NCBI RefSeq assembly: GCF_004187715.1
Contig: NZ_QZWF01000026.1
Span: 1-59,208, forward strand
DNA from: Streptomyces sp. F001
GTDB lineage: Bacteria; Actinomycetota; Actinomycetes; Streptomycetales; Streptomycetaceae
Direction of reading: 5' to 3'
Length of the DNA: 59,208 nucleotides
In this document: piece by piece, positions 7,989-16,820 of the stretch
Numbering within the stretch: position 1 is the stretch's first letter
How the letters are laid out: each line of letters opens with the position of its first letter
Program-made: the position numbers and the translations under genes
The notes under the pieces: generated by a model
Told to the model about the DNA's origin: nothing
What the model saw: the letters and a program-made list of their open reading frames with translations, nothing else
The model's database searches: none

Positions 7989-9731
7989 GTGCCATCATCG
8001 GTGACAGATACACTCAGCCACCATCTCGCTCACATCACTGCTCTTGCACCGGACGAAACCGCCTTCACGTTCGTCGACTACAGCGCTCATGTCGAGGGAG
8101 CGGTCTCCTCGCTGAGCTGGCGGCAGTTGGAGGACAGGGTTCGTGCCGCTGCCACCGGACTGCGTCGGCTGGCAGCGCAGGGTGAAAGAGTCGCCATCGT
8201 CGCGCCGCAGAGTCTCGACTATGTCGTGGGCTTCCTCGGCGCCGCCTGTGCCGGAACGATCGCGGTCCCTGTGTTCTCCCCGTCGCTGCCGGGTCACGAG
8301 GAGAAGCTGGCGGCGGTCGTCAAGGATGCCGCCCCCACGGTGCTGCTGACCGTCGAATCCCAAGGCCGGATCCTCGCGGACTTCTGCGCGAGGCACGGTC
8401 TGGCCTCCGACAGCCGCATCGTCACCGAGCGGGACTTGTGCGAGCAGGCGGCGCACTCTCAAGCCGGGGTCGTCCGGCTGCGGCCCGACGACGTGGCGTA
8501 CCTGCAGTACACCTCGGGCTCCACCCGTGTTCCGACCGGTGTGGAGATCACGCATGCCAATGTGTGCGCCAACGCGCGCCAGGCGCTTGAGGCCTACGAC
8601 CTGCGGCGAGGCCGCAACTGCACCGTGGGGTGGCTTCCGCTCTACCACGACATGGGCCTCGTGCTGGCGATCGCACTGCCGGTCATCGGACACATCCCCT
8701 CGGTCCTCATGGATCCCCTGGCCTTCCTCCAGCAACCGGGGCGCTGGCTGCGCCTGCTGAGCCGACACCCCGGGGCCCTGACCGCCGCTCCCAATTTCGC
8801 CTACGACTACTGCGCCCGGCAGGTGGACGCCGATGAGCGTGCCGGGCTGTCGCTGGGGGCGGTTGCCGCCATGGTCGACGGCAGCGAACCCATCACACCG
8901 GACACCCTCGAACGCTTCCAGGCGGCCTTCGCCCCGGCCGGCATGCTGCGCACGATCATGAGACCGTCCTACGGGCTGGCCGAGGCGACCGTGTTCGTGT
9001 CCGCCTCTCCCGCGGGCGAGGAACCGACCGTCATCGCCGTCGACCGGGAGGCGCTCGGCCAAGGCGTGGCCCGCCCCCTGGAGATGGCCGACCAGGCAGC
9101 GGCGGTCGAACTGGTGTCATGCGGCCGGCCGACCGGTCAGGAGATCGCGATCGTCGATCCGGCCACATGTCAGCGCAGGGAAGACGGTCATATCGGCGAG
9201 ATCTGGGTGCGCGGCCCCAACATCGGACGCGGTTACCGGGGCCGCCCGGAGCAGAGCGAGGCCACCTTCCGCGCGGTTCTCCACGGCGAGGAGCACGGCG
9301 GACCCTGGCTACGCACCGGAGATCTGGGCGTGTGGCACGACAAGCAGCTGTATGTGACCGGCCGGTTGAAGGATCTGGTGATCATCGACGGCACCAATCA
9401 CTATCCGCATGACATCGAAGAGTCGGTCCAGGACGCCCACCCGGCCATCCGGCCTCACCACATCGCCGCCTTCGCCGTGGCCACCGGCGACGGCGAACGC
9501 CTCGTCGTCGTGGCCGAGCACCGCCGCGATGCGAGCCCCAGCGACGTCGCCGTACAGGAAGTGACGAGCGCGGTGCGGTCCGCGGTCGCCGGCAGACACG
9601 GAGTCGCCGTCCACGACTTCGTGCTGGTGCCGCCCGGCAGTGTGCCGCACACCACCAGCGGCAAGGTCGCCCGCAGCGCATGCCGGGAGCAGTACCTGGC
9701 GGGCGCCTGGAACACGGCCGCCAGAACCTGA
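7989..9731 (+). CDS. Fatty acyl-AMP ligase, FadD32-like
   Basis: A 580-residue ANL-superfamily adenylating enzyme. FAALs activate a fatty acid as acyl-AMP and load it onto a carrier protein rather than CoA. The P-loop is QYTSGSTRVPTGV (Tyr174 on), with the STRxPxG variant typical of FadD32-type ligases in place of STGxPKG. LPLYHDMG follows at about residue 216, and the C-terminal TTSGKVAR places the conserved Lys at 559. The gene ends 49 bases before the PKS, whose N-terminal ACP is the natural acceptor. GTG 7989 was chosen as start: AAGAAGG lies 11 bases upstream, and the residues before it (open to ATG 7848) are arginine-rich and not FAAL-like. Confidence 0.9.
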   Translation: MPSSVTDTLSHHLAHITALAPDETAFTFVDYSAHVEGAVSSLSWRQLEDRVRAAATGLRRLAAQGERVAIVAPQSLDYVVGFLGAACAGTIAVPVFSPSLPGHEEKLAAVVKDAAPTVLLTVESQGRILADFCARHGLASDSRIVTERDLCEQAAHSQAGVVRLRPDDVAYLQYTSGSTRVPTGVEITHANVCANARQALEAYDLRRGRNCTVGWLPLYHDMGLVLAIALPVIGHIPSVLMDPLAFLQQPGRWLRLLSRHPGALTAAPNFAYDYCARQVDADERAGLSLGAVAAMVDGSEPITPDTLERFQAAFAPAGMLRTIMRPSYGLAEATVFVSASPAGEEPTVIAVDREALGQGVARPLEMADQAAAVELVSCGRPTGQEIAIVDPATCQRREDGHIGEIWVRGPNIGRGYRGRPEQSEATFRAVLHGEEHGGPWLRTGDLGVWHDKQLYVTGRLKDLVIIDGTNHYPHDIEESVQDAHPAIRPHHIAAFAVATGDGERLVVVAEHRRDASPSDVAVQEVTSAVRSAVAGRHGVAVHDFVLVPPGSVPHTTSGKVARSACREQYLAGAWNTAART

Positions 9732-9780
9732 AACGCCAGGAGTCGGCACCATCGCAAGGGGCGGGCAGGGAGAGAGCCAG

Positions 9781-12700
9781 ATGGAACCAGACAGGGAATC
9801 GGCCGCAGCATCCGGGCAGACGCCGGCCGGCGCCGCCGAGCTACGGGCAACCCTGCGCACACTCATCACCGAGACCTGCGGTATCCCCGAGGAAGAACTC
9901 GACGACACCCGTCCCCTGGTCGACCACGGTCTCAGCTCGCGTGCCGCCGTCGGCCTGACCGGACGTCTGGAACGTGCACTGGGCCGGCCGCTGCCGGCCA
10001 CGCTGCTGTGGGAGCATCCGACGGTCGAACAACTCGTGCAGCTCCTGAGTCCCCCCCAGCAGCCCGCGCCGGAGGACAGGCGGGAGAACCAGGAGCATGC
10101 CGCGCACTGCGACTCCCGCAGTACTGCGGCTTCCGCCACCGGCGGCGACTGCCGGAAACCCGCCCCGGTGGTGTGCCCCGTCGCCGTGGTCGGCATCGGC
10201 TGCCGCCTTCCCGGTGGCATCCACGGGCCCGAGGAGTTCTTCAGACGCCTCCTGGCGGGCAGCGACCTCGTCGGTCACGTCCCCGCCAGACGGTGGCGGG
10301 ACTTCGCCACCGGCCCCGGCGCCGGTGCGCTCCTGGAGCGGACCACCCGCCAGGGGGCCTTCCTCGACGACGTCGAGGCCTTCGACGCGGGCCACTTCGG
10401 CATCACGCCGCGCGAAGCCGACGTCATGGACCCCCAGCAGCGCCTGCTGCTGGAAGTCGCCTGCGAAGCGCTGGACCATGCCGGACGCCCCGCTTACAGC
10501 CTCGAAGGCAGCAATACCGGAGTGTTCGTCGGCATCAGCGCGCTTGAGTACGGGCAGCTGACCACCGCAGACCCCGCGCGCCTGACCCCGTGGACCAGTA
10601 CCGGGGCCGCCGGCAGCATCGCCGCCAACCGGCTGTCGTACGTGTTCGACCTGCACGGTCCGAGTCTGACCATCGACACGGCCTGCTCCTCGTCCTTGGT
10701 GGCGGTGCACCAGGCGTGCCGGAGCCTGGGCAGTGGCGAGTGCGACACCGCGCTGGCGGCGGGTGTCAACGCCCTGCTCTCACCCGTGGTCATGGCGTCG
10801 ATGGGGCAGCTGGGGGCGCTCGCCGCGGACGGACGCTGCAAGCCGTTCGACGCGTCCGCGAACGGCATCGCCCGCGGTGAGGGCTGCGGTGTCGTCGTAC
10901 TGAAACGACTGGTCGATGCCCAGCGCGACGGCGACCGGATCCTGGCCGTCATCAAAGGCACAGCCGTCAACTCCGACGGCCGCTCGGCGGGATTGATGGC
11001 CCCCAACCCCGCTGCTCAGGAGAGCCTGCTGCGCAGCGCGCTCAGCAACGCGCAGGTCGACGCCGCCGACATCGACTACGTCGAGACACACGGAACCGGG
11101 ACACTGCTGGGAGACCCCATGGAGGCATCTTCCCTGGGGGCCGTCGTCGGCCGTGGCAGGCCGGCCGACCAGCCACTGCTCATCGGCTCCGTGAAGAGCA
11201 ATCTGGGCCATCTGGAAGGCGCCGCGGGCATCGTCGGCCTGATCAAAACAGCCCTGGCACTGCATCATCGGCGCCTCCCGCACAGCCTTCACTTCCACAC
11301 GCCCAACCCGCACATCGACTTCGAAGCGCTGCGCCTGCGGGTCGTGACCGCGCCCACTGCCTGGCCCGAGCGGGGCCACCCGCCCCGGGCCGGGGTGTCC
11401 GCCTTCGGCTTCGGCGGCACGAACGCACACGTCGTCCTCGAACAAGCGCCCGCGAGCCCGCCCGGCGGCAGCGTGCCCCACAGCGGCGACGGCCAGGCAG
11501 TACGCCCGCATGCGCTGGTCGTCTCAGCGCGTTCCCGGCATCGCATCGGCGACGTCGCGGCCGGTCTGGCCCGGCAGACGGTGGCCGACGACGCGCCGGC
11601 GCTGAAAGATCTCGCGCACACCCTGGCCGGTCACCGAAGGGGCCCGGTTTGTGCCGCCGTCGTCGCACGCACCCGCCAGGAGGCGGCCGACCGGCTCGCC
11701 GCGCTGGCAAGCGACCAGGAAGGCCCCGGCATCGTCGCGCCCTGCACCGACAACCCCGCTGCCCGCTCGTCCGGCACCCGCCGCCCCGTGTTCGTCTTCT
11801 CCGGCCACGGCTCGCAGTGGCAGGGCATGGGTGTGCGCCTCCTCGAAGAGAACCCCTTCTTCGCCGCCGCCGTGGACGGACTGGACCCCGTCTACCAGGA
11901 GCAGGCGGGCGTGACGCTACGGCAGATGCTCACCCGGCCGGCCCCCGGCAGCGGCTTCGAGCACCTCCAGCCTGCGCTGTTCGGGATGCAGATCGCCCTG
12001 GCCCGGACCCTGCAGTCCTACGGAGTGCACCCTGCTGCTGTCATCGGCCACTCGGTGGGAGAAGCCGGCGCCGCGGTCATCGCCGGAGGCCTCGACCTGG
12101 CCGACGGCCTGCACGTCGTCCTCAGCCGGTCGGCGCGACTGGCCACCCTCGACACCGAGGGCGCCGGTGCGATGGCCGCGGTGGAGGTGGCCGTCGAGGA
12201 CCGTGCAGAGGTTCTGTCCCGCTTTCCCGGCGTGGAGATCGCCGTGGATTCCTCCCCGCGCCGATGCACCGTCACCGGCCCCGGACCCTCCGTGCGTCGG
12301 CTGGTCGACGAACTCGCCGCCGAGGGTCGTCTCGCGCGGCTTCTGGAGATCGGGGCAGCCGGCCATTCCCCCGCAGTCGACCCCCTCCTGCCCGAGGTGC
12401 GGCAGATCCTGGGAACGCTGAGCACCCGTCCGGCCGCTGTCCCCTGGTACACCACCGTGCTCGACGACCCACGAGCCGACGTGACCGCCGACGCAGCCTA
12501 CTGGTGCGCCAATCTGCGCCGTCCCGTACGTCTGCACCAGGCGGTCGCAGCCGCGGCGGCCGACGGCCATGATCTCTTCCTGGAGGTTTCGCCCCATCCC
12601 ATTGCCCTCATGCCCGTCAGTGAGACCCTGCAGACGGCGGCAAACGGCTCTGCGGCGGTCGCCGTGTCCACCCTGCGCAAGCAGGGCGACGAAGCCGTCG

Positions 12701-15700
12701 ACCTGTGCACGGCACTGACGCGGCTGCACTTCGCCGGGGTGCGGGTGGCGGAGGACCAGCTGTGGCCCCGGGGCACCCGGATCCCGCTGCCCAGCCCTCT
12801 CTGGCGCCACGAACGCCACTGGTTCGGCCGCCGCGGCCCGGCAACCGGCGCCATCGGCCAGTCCCACGCCGTGCTGGGTCGCCGTACCGACGATCCCCGC
12901 TCGGGCGCCGTCCTGTGGCAGACGGACCTCGGCACGGGCGATGCGCAGGCCGCCGGACGCCGGCTGCACGGTCGGCCCGTCCTGGACCTGCCCGTGGCCG
13001 CCACACTCATGATCACGGCGGCGCAGGAGATCCACGGGCGGGACGGCATCGCAGGCCTGCGCATCGAGGAGCTCGCCGTTCACCGGTGGCTGCCGCTGTC
13101 CCGCAGCACACCCGTCACCATCACCTGGGAGCCCATGGACGCCCATGCGGCCGTCGCCGTCAACGCCCGGGCCACGGACGGCACATGGCACTGCTACGCA
13201 TCGGCACGAGTGCACACCGACCTCGAACCGATCAAGGACGACATCCCGGACACCCCGCCCGCCGTCGTGACACGCTGGGCCCCTGCCACACCGGAGGAGT
13301 CGGGCCCGCCCTCGTACGAGGAGCTCCTCGCCGCCGTGCTGCACGCACCCGCCGAAACCGGCAGGGCCGCCTCCGACGTCGTCCCCGCCCTCGTGCAGAG
13401 CCTGCAGCTCGAGGACCTCACCGCAGTCGGCACGGAGTGCACCATTCAGGCCTTTCCCACCCCGCTCGCGGCCCACGAACTCGCGTCCGGCGCACCCACC
13501 CCAAGCGATGACCAGGGCCTGAGCTGGACCGTTGTGGCCGACGGGGCACAGTCGAGGATCACCGCAACAGGGGTGCAGCCGGGTCCGGCCTCGCGTTGCG
13601 ACGTGCCCAAGCCCTTGGAAGCACTCACCTACGAGATCGAGTGGCAGAAGTCGCCCGTGCCGCTGCCCGGCCGGCTCGGCAGCGCCCTGCTCCTCGTCGA
13701 CGAGCCCACAGCCGGGACAGGCAGCACCCTGGCCACCGCCCTCGGTGCGGCGCTGAAGGCCAGGAACGTGTCCACCACCACTGAGGCCGCTGCGGCAGCC
13801 CGCTCCGGGCAGTTGGTCGACGACTGGCTGCAGAACACCGCGCCGGAGGGTCCCAGGGCTGTCGTGCTGCTGCTGACCCGGCCGGCCGAGACCCATGACC
13901 TCCAGGCTCTGTACACCGCCACACAGACCGCCCGCCGCCTCGCCTCCCGCCCCGGCGGAGTGCAGCCGCCCCGGCTGTGGCTGGTGACCGAGCGGTCCCG
14001 CTGCGCCGCACCGGGCGAACCCGGCCGGCCGGACCTGGCCTGCCTGCGCGGTCTGGTACGCACACTCGCCATCGAGGAGCCCGCACTGCGGGCCTGCCTG
14101 GTCGACATCGACACCCAACCCGAAGCCGTCGAGAACCTCCTGCAGGAACTGCTCGGCGACAGCACCGAAGACGAAGTCGTCTGGCGAGCCGGAACCCGCC
14201 TCGTCGCCCGTCTGACCTCCGCCGACCTGTCGGGACAGCAGTACGAGGCGCCGTTCGTCCGCTGCGACGGCGCCTACGTCATCACCGGCGGCCTGACCGG
14301 TCTCGGCCTGGAAACGGCCCGCCGCCTGGCCGAACAGGGAGCAGGCCGCCTCGTCCTCAACGGCAGGCGGCCCCCCACCCCTGCAGCCGAGACGGTCATC
14401 TCCCGGCTCGGCGCCGGCGGAACCTCCATCGCCGTGGTGCAAGGAGACATCGCCGACGCCGGTGTGGCCGAGCGCCTGGTGCAGGCCGCGCTCAGCGAGG
14501 GACACACCTTGCGCGGAGTCGCCCACTGCGCGGGCGTCCTGCGCGACCGTATGATCACCGATCTCGACACCGCCGACCTCGACACCGTGCTGCGGCCCAA
14601 GGTCACCGGCGCGCTCAACCTTGAGGCCGCCCTGGCCCACCACGACATCGACTGGTGGGTGTTCTACAGCTCGGCAGCGGCTCTGCTCGGGTCACCCGGG
14701 CAGGCCGCACACGCGGTCGCCAACGCCTGGCTGGACGCGATGGCGCAGCTACGCAGGGCGGAAGGCAAGCCCGCCATGTCCATCGCCTGGGGTCCCTGGC
14801 GTGACGCCGGTGCCGTCGCCGACGATCGGGTCCTGGCTCTGGACTCCCTCACCGTGGACGAGGGACTGGATGCCCTGCAGACCCTCGTCGTCCACAACCG
14901 CACGCACACCGGCGTCCTCCATCTGGACCCCCCGCGCCTGTTGGAGGCGTTCCCCGGCTTTTCCGGCATCCCCTTCTTCGCCAACAGCCTCCGTACCGAC
15001 GACCTGTCCCCGGAGGAGGACTGGAGGGGTCCCGCCGGCATCGACGCTCTCGGTGACGGCGCGGCGGACAAGGTGCGCCGGCGCCTGGCCGAACGCGCTG
15101 CCGCCATCATGGGCTTCAGCGCATCGGGCCTTGACGAAGCCGTGCCGCTGCCGCAGCTCGGCCTGGACTCGCTGATGGCCGTGCGCATCCGGAACGCGGT
15201 CCAGCAGGACTTCGCCGTCGACCTGCCCCCGGACCTCATGCTGCGCGGCGCGACCCTTCGCGACCTCGGCGACACCGTCCTGCGAGCACTCGGAATCCGA
15301 CGGGAGACAGCCGACCCGGCCGTGTCACCCGCACCGCTCGACGCATCCGACGACACCACGCCCCTCGGCCCACCCGCCGTGACAATGCCGTCCACCATCC
15401 AGCCGCGCGATGCCGCCGAGCGCGTGGTGGCCGGCGCCTGGGCGGAGGTCCTGCGGCAGCCCCCCACCGACGTCCGCGCCGACTTCGTCTCGGCCGGTGG
15501 CGACCAGCGCGCGGCCGAAGACCTCGTGGACCTCATCCTCCGTCGGCTGGGCTGCGCCCAGCTGGGCCTCACCGCCCAGGCCGTGCTCGAGCAACGCACC
15601 GTCGCCGCCATCGCCGAACTGATCCGCCCGGTCGTCAACCACTCCGGCGACTGCCTGGTGAATGTCCTGCGTCCGCCTCGAGCAGGTTCCTCCAGGTCCC

Positions 15701-16464
15701 CGCTGTTCACCTTCCATCCGGGTGGCGGTCCCACGTCCGTCTACCAGCCCCTGACCCAACTCCTGCCGTCGGACCAGGCCGTGTACGGAATGGAACGGCT
15801 GGACGCGCTGGGCACCATGGAGGAAAAGGCCGCCCACTACATCGCCCTCATGAAGGATCTCCAGCCGCAGGGGCCCTATCGGCTCCTGGGCTGGTCCTTC
15901 GGCGGCTTCCTCGCCTACGAGACGGCGCAGCAGCTGACGGAAGCCGGGAAGACCGTCGACTTCCTCGGCCTCATCGACACCATCCTGCCCGCGTCCCGAC
16001 CGGCCCTGAACGCGTCGCAGGTGCTGCTCGAACGCTTCGGCCGTTTCGTCGAATACATCGAGAAGACCTACGGCCACCACGTGCAACTTCCCTACGAGGA
16101 ACTGGCGGCCACACCCGAGGACAAGCAGATCGACGTCGTCATGGGTCTGGTGGCCGACGCCGGCCTCGACATGAGCCCGGGGATCATGGAGCACCAGCGG
16201 ACGTCCTACATCGACGCCCGTGTCGGTGAGCGTTACCGGCCGCGCCCCTACCCCGGCCACGTGGTGCTCTACCGCGCTCGGCAGGCCCACAGACTCATCA
16301 GCGCGCTCGACCCGCGCTATCTGAGGACGGAAGCCGACCTCGGCTGGGCGTCCTTGTGTCCGCGCCTCGAAGTGGTGCCCGTCGAGGGCGATCACCTCTC
16401 CCTCATCGACCCGCCCCATGTCGCCACGATCGCCCACCACCTCGAGCAGTCCTTCGGGGCGTGA
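9781..16464 (+). CDS. Type I PKS: ACP-KS-AT-DH*-KR*-ACP-carrier*-TE (Pks13-like)
   Basis: A 2227-residue synthase. An N-terminal ACP (about 15-85; DHGLSSR, Ser53) accepts the FAAL product. The KS spans about 130-560 with Cys302 (TACSSS), His437 (ETHGTGT) and His477. The AT spans about 668-990 with Ser758 in GHSVGE; its specificity motif reads AAGH (859-862), neither malonyl HAFH nor methylmalonyl YASH. A DH-like region (about 1030-1300) keeps His1063 but lacks the usual Gly/Asp pattern. The KR (NADPH site TGGLTGLG from 1502, Ser1631) has His1644 where the catalytic Tyr should be. ACP2 has LGLDSL (Ser1797). A PCP-like remnant reads GGDQRAAE, with Gln1909 replacing the phosphopantetheine Ser. 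The TE has GWSFGG (Ser2039) and GDHLSL (His2205). Active parts reduce to ACP-KS-AT-ACP-TE, the Pks13 layout, so a beta-keto product is predicted. Confidence 0.92.
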   Translation: MEPDRESAAASGQTPAGAAELRATLRTLITETCGIPEEELDDTRPLVDHGLSSRAAVGLTGRLERALGRPLPATLLWEHPTVEQLVQLLSPPQQPAPEDRRENQEHAAHCDSRSTAASATGGDCRKPAPVVCPVAVVGIGCRLPGGIHGPEEFFRRLLAGSDLVGHVPARRWRDFATGPGAGALLERTTRQGAFLDDVEAFDAGHFGITPREADVMDPQQRLLLEVACEALDHAGRPAYSLEGSNTGVFVGISALEYGQLTTADPARLTPWTSTGAAGSIAANRLSYVFDLHGPSLTIDTACSSSLVAVHQACRSLGSGECDTALAAGVNALLSPVVMASMGQLGALAADGRCKPFDASANGIARGEGCGVVVLKRLVDAQRDGDRILAVIKGTAVNSDGRSAGLMAPNPAAQESLLRSALSNAQVDAADIDYVETHGTGTLLGDPMEASSLGAVVGRGRPADQPLLIGSVKSNLGHLEGAAGIVGLIKTALALHHRRLPHSLHFHTPNPHIDFEALRLRVVTAPTAWPERGHPPRAGVSAFGFGGTNAHVVLEQAPASPPGGSVPHSGDGQAVRPHALVVSARSRHRIGDVAAGLARQTVADDAPALKDLAHTLAGHRRGPVCAAVVARTRQEAADRLAALASDQEGPGIVAPCTDNPAARSSGTRRPVFVFSGHGSQWQGMGVRLLEENPFFAAAVDGLDPVYQEQAGVTLRQMLTRPAPGSGFEHLQPALFGMQIALARTLQSYGVHPAAVIGHSVGEAGAAVIAGGLDLADGLHVVLSRSARLATLDTEGAGAMAAVEVAVEDRAEVLSRFPGVEIAVDSSPRRCTVTGPGPSVRRLVDELAAEGRLARLLEIGAAGHSPAVDPLLPEVRQILGTLSTRPAAVPWYTTVLDDPRADVTADAAYWCANLRRPVRLHQAVAAAAADGHDLFLEVSPHPIALMPVSETLQTAANGSAAVAVSTLRKQGDEAVDLCTALTRLHFAGVRVAEDQLWPRGTRIPLPSPLWRHERHWFGRRGPATGAIGQSHAVLGRRTDDPRSGAVLWQTDLGTGDAQAAGRRLHGRPVLDLPVAATLMITAAQEIHGRDGIAGLRIEELAVHRWLPLSRSTPVTITWEPMDAHAAVAVNARATDGTWHCYASARVHTDLEPIKDDIPDTPPAVVTRWAPATPEESGPPSYEELLAAVLHAPAETGRAASDVVPALVQSLQLEDLTAVGTECTIQAFPTPLAAHELASGAPTPSDDQGLSWTVVADGAQSRITATGVQPGPASRCDVPKPLEALTYEIEWQKSPVPLPGRLGSALLLVDEPTAGTGSTLATALGAALKARNVSTTTEAAAAARSGQLVDDWLQNTAPEGPRAVVLLLTRPAETHDLQALYTATQTARRLASRPGGVQPPRLWLVTERSRCAAPGEPGRPDLACLRGLVRTLAIEEPALRACLVDIDTQPEAVENLLQELLGDSTEDEVVWRAGTRLVARLTSADLSGQQYEAPFVRCDGAYVITGGLTGLGLETARRLAEQGAGRLVLNGRRPPTPAAETVISRLGAGGTSIAVVQGDIADAGVAERLVQAALSEGHTLRGVAHCAGVLRDRMITDLDTADLDTVLRPKVTGALNLEAALAHHDIDWWVFYSSAAALLGSPGQAAHAVANAWLDAMAQLRRAEGKPAMSIAWGPWRDAGAVADDRVLALDSLTVDEGLDALQTLVVHNRTHTGVLHLDPPRLLEAFPGFSGIPFFANSLRTDDLSPEEDWRGPAGIDALGDGAADKVRRRLAERAAAIMGFSASGLDEAVPLPQLGLDSLMAVRIRNAVQQDFAVDLPPDLMLRGATLRDLGDTVLRALGIRRETADPAVSPAPLDASDDTTPLGPPAVTMPSTIQPRDAAERVVAGAWAEVLRQPPTDVRADFVSAGGDQRAAEDLVDLILRRLGCAQLGLTAQAVLEQRTVAAIAELIRPVVNHSGDCLVNVLRPPRAGSSRSPLFTFHPGGGPTSVYQPLTQLLPSDQAVYGMERLDALGTMEEKAAHYIALMKDLQPQGPYRLLGWSFGGFLAYETAQQLTEAGKTVDFLGLIDTILPASRPALNASQVLLERFGRFVEYIEKTYGHHVQLPYEELAATPEDKQIDVVMGLVADAGLDMSPGIMEHQRTSYIDARVGERYRPRPYPGHVVLYRARQAHRLISALDPRYLRTEADLGWASLCPRLEVVPVEGDHLSLIDPPHVATIAHHLEQSFGA

Positions 16465-16510
16465 CCGCCATGCCGCCGGCGGCGCAGCCGCGGCTGCGCC
16501 CGTACGGCCC

Positions 16511-16740
16511 TCACGGTCGTACGAGAAGCTGGAAGTCGAACGCGTACTGAGACGCGCGGCAGGTGTGCGTCCCGTACTCGACGGCCCGGCCGGTGTCGTC
16601 GTACGCCGTGCGCTGCATGGTCAGCAGTGCGGCGCCCTCCTTCTCGTCGAGGCAGAGGGCTTCCTCGGGGCCGGCGGAGCGGGCACCGATGGTCTGGCGG
16701 ACGGTGGGCCGGACAGGTTCAGGCGTACGGACAGGTGAAG
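16511..16740 (-). pseudogene. Remnant of a GntR/UTRA regulator, internally deleted
   Basis: The minus strand encodes a C-terminal piece, from EGAALLTMQRTAYDDTGRA to a YAFDFQLLVRP end, nearly identical to the last 50 residues of the intact GntR gene at 24818-25579. Immediately before it the frame resembles that gene's helix-turn-helix (LSVRLNLS, then RPTVRQ). The central 130 residues are missing: the joint falls where the PTVRQAI and SARQSIGA parts of the intact gene share similar sequence, so a deletion between short repeats is likely. No intact N-terminus precedes it. It lies directly downstream of the PKS, and marks either an old duplication or the scar of an insertion. Confidence 0.75.
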
Positions 16741-16820
16741 GGCACGGACAAGCCCGCCTGCGTCGCCTCCGCGGTCTACCGCCCCTCCGCGCACATGAGG
16801 TGAACCGGGTTCGGGCAAGG

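Noticed and set aside
11917..14643. A 908-codon open frame on the minus strand inside the PKS
   Set aside because: It is antisense to the AT-KR part of the synthase, has Gly/Gln/Val-rich composition without any motif, and arises from GC-rich codon bias.
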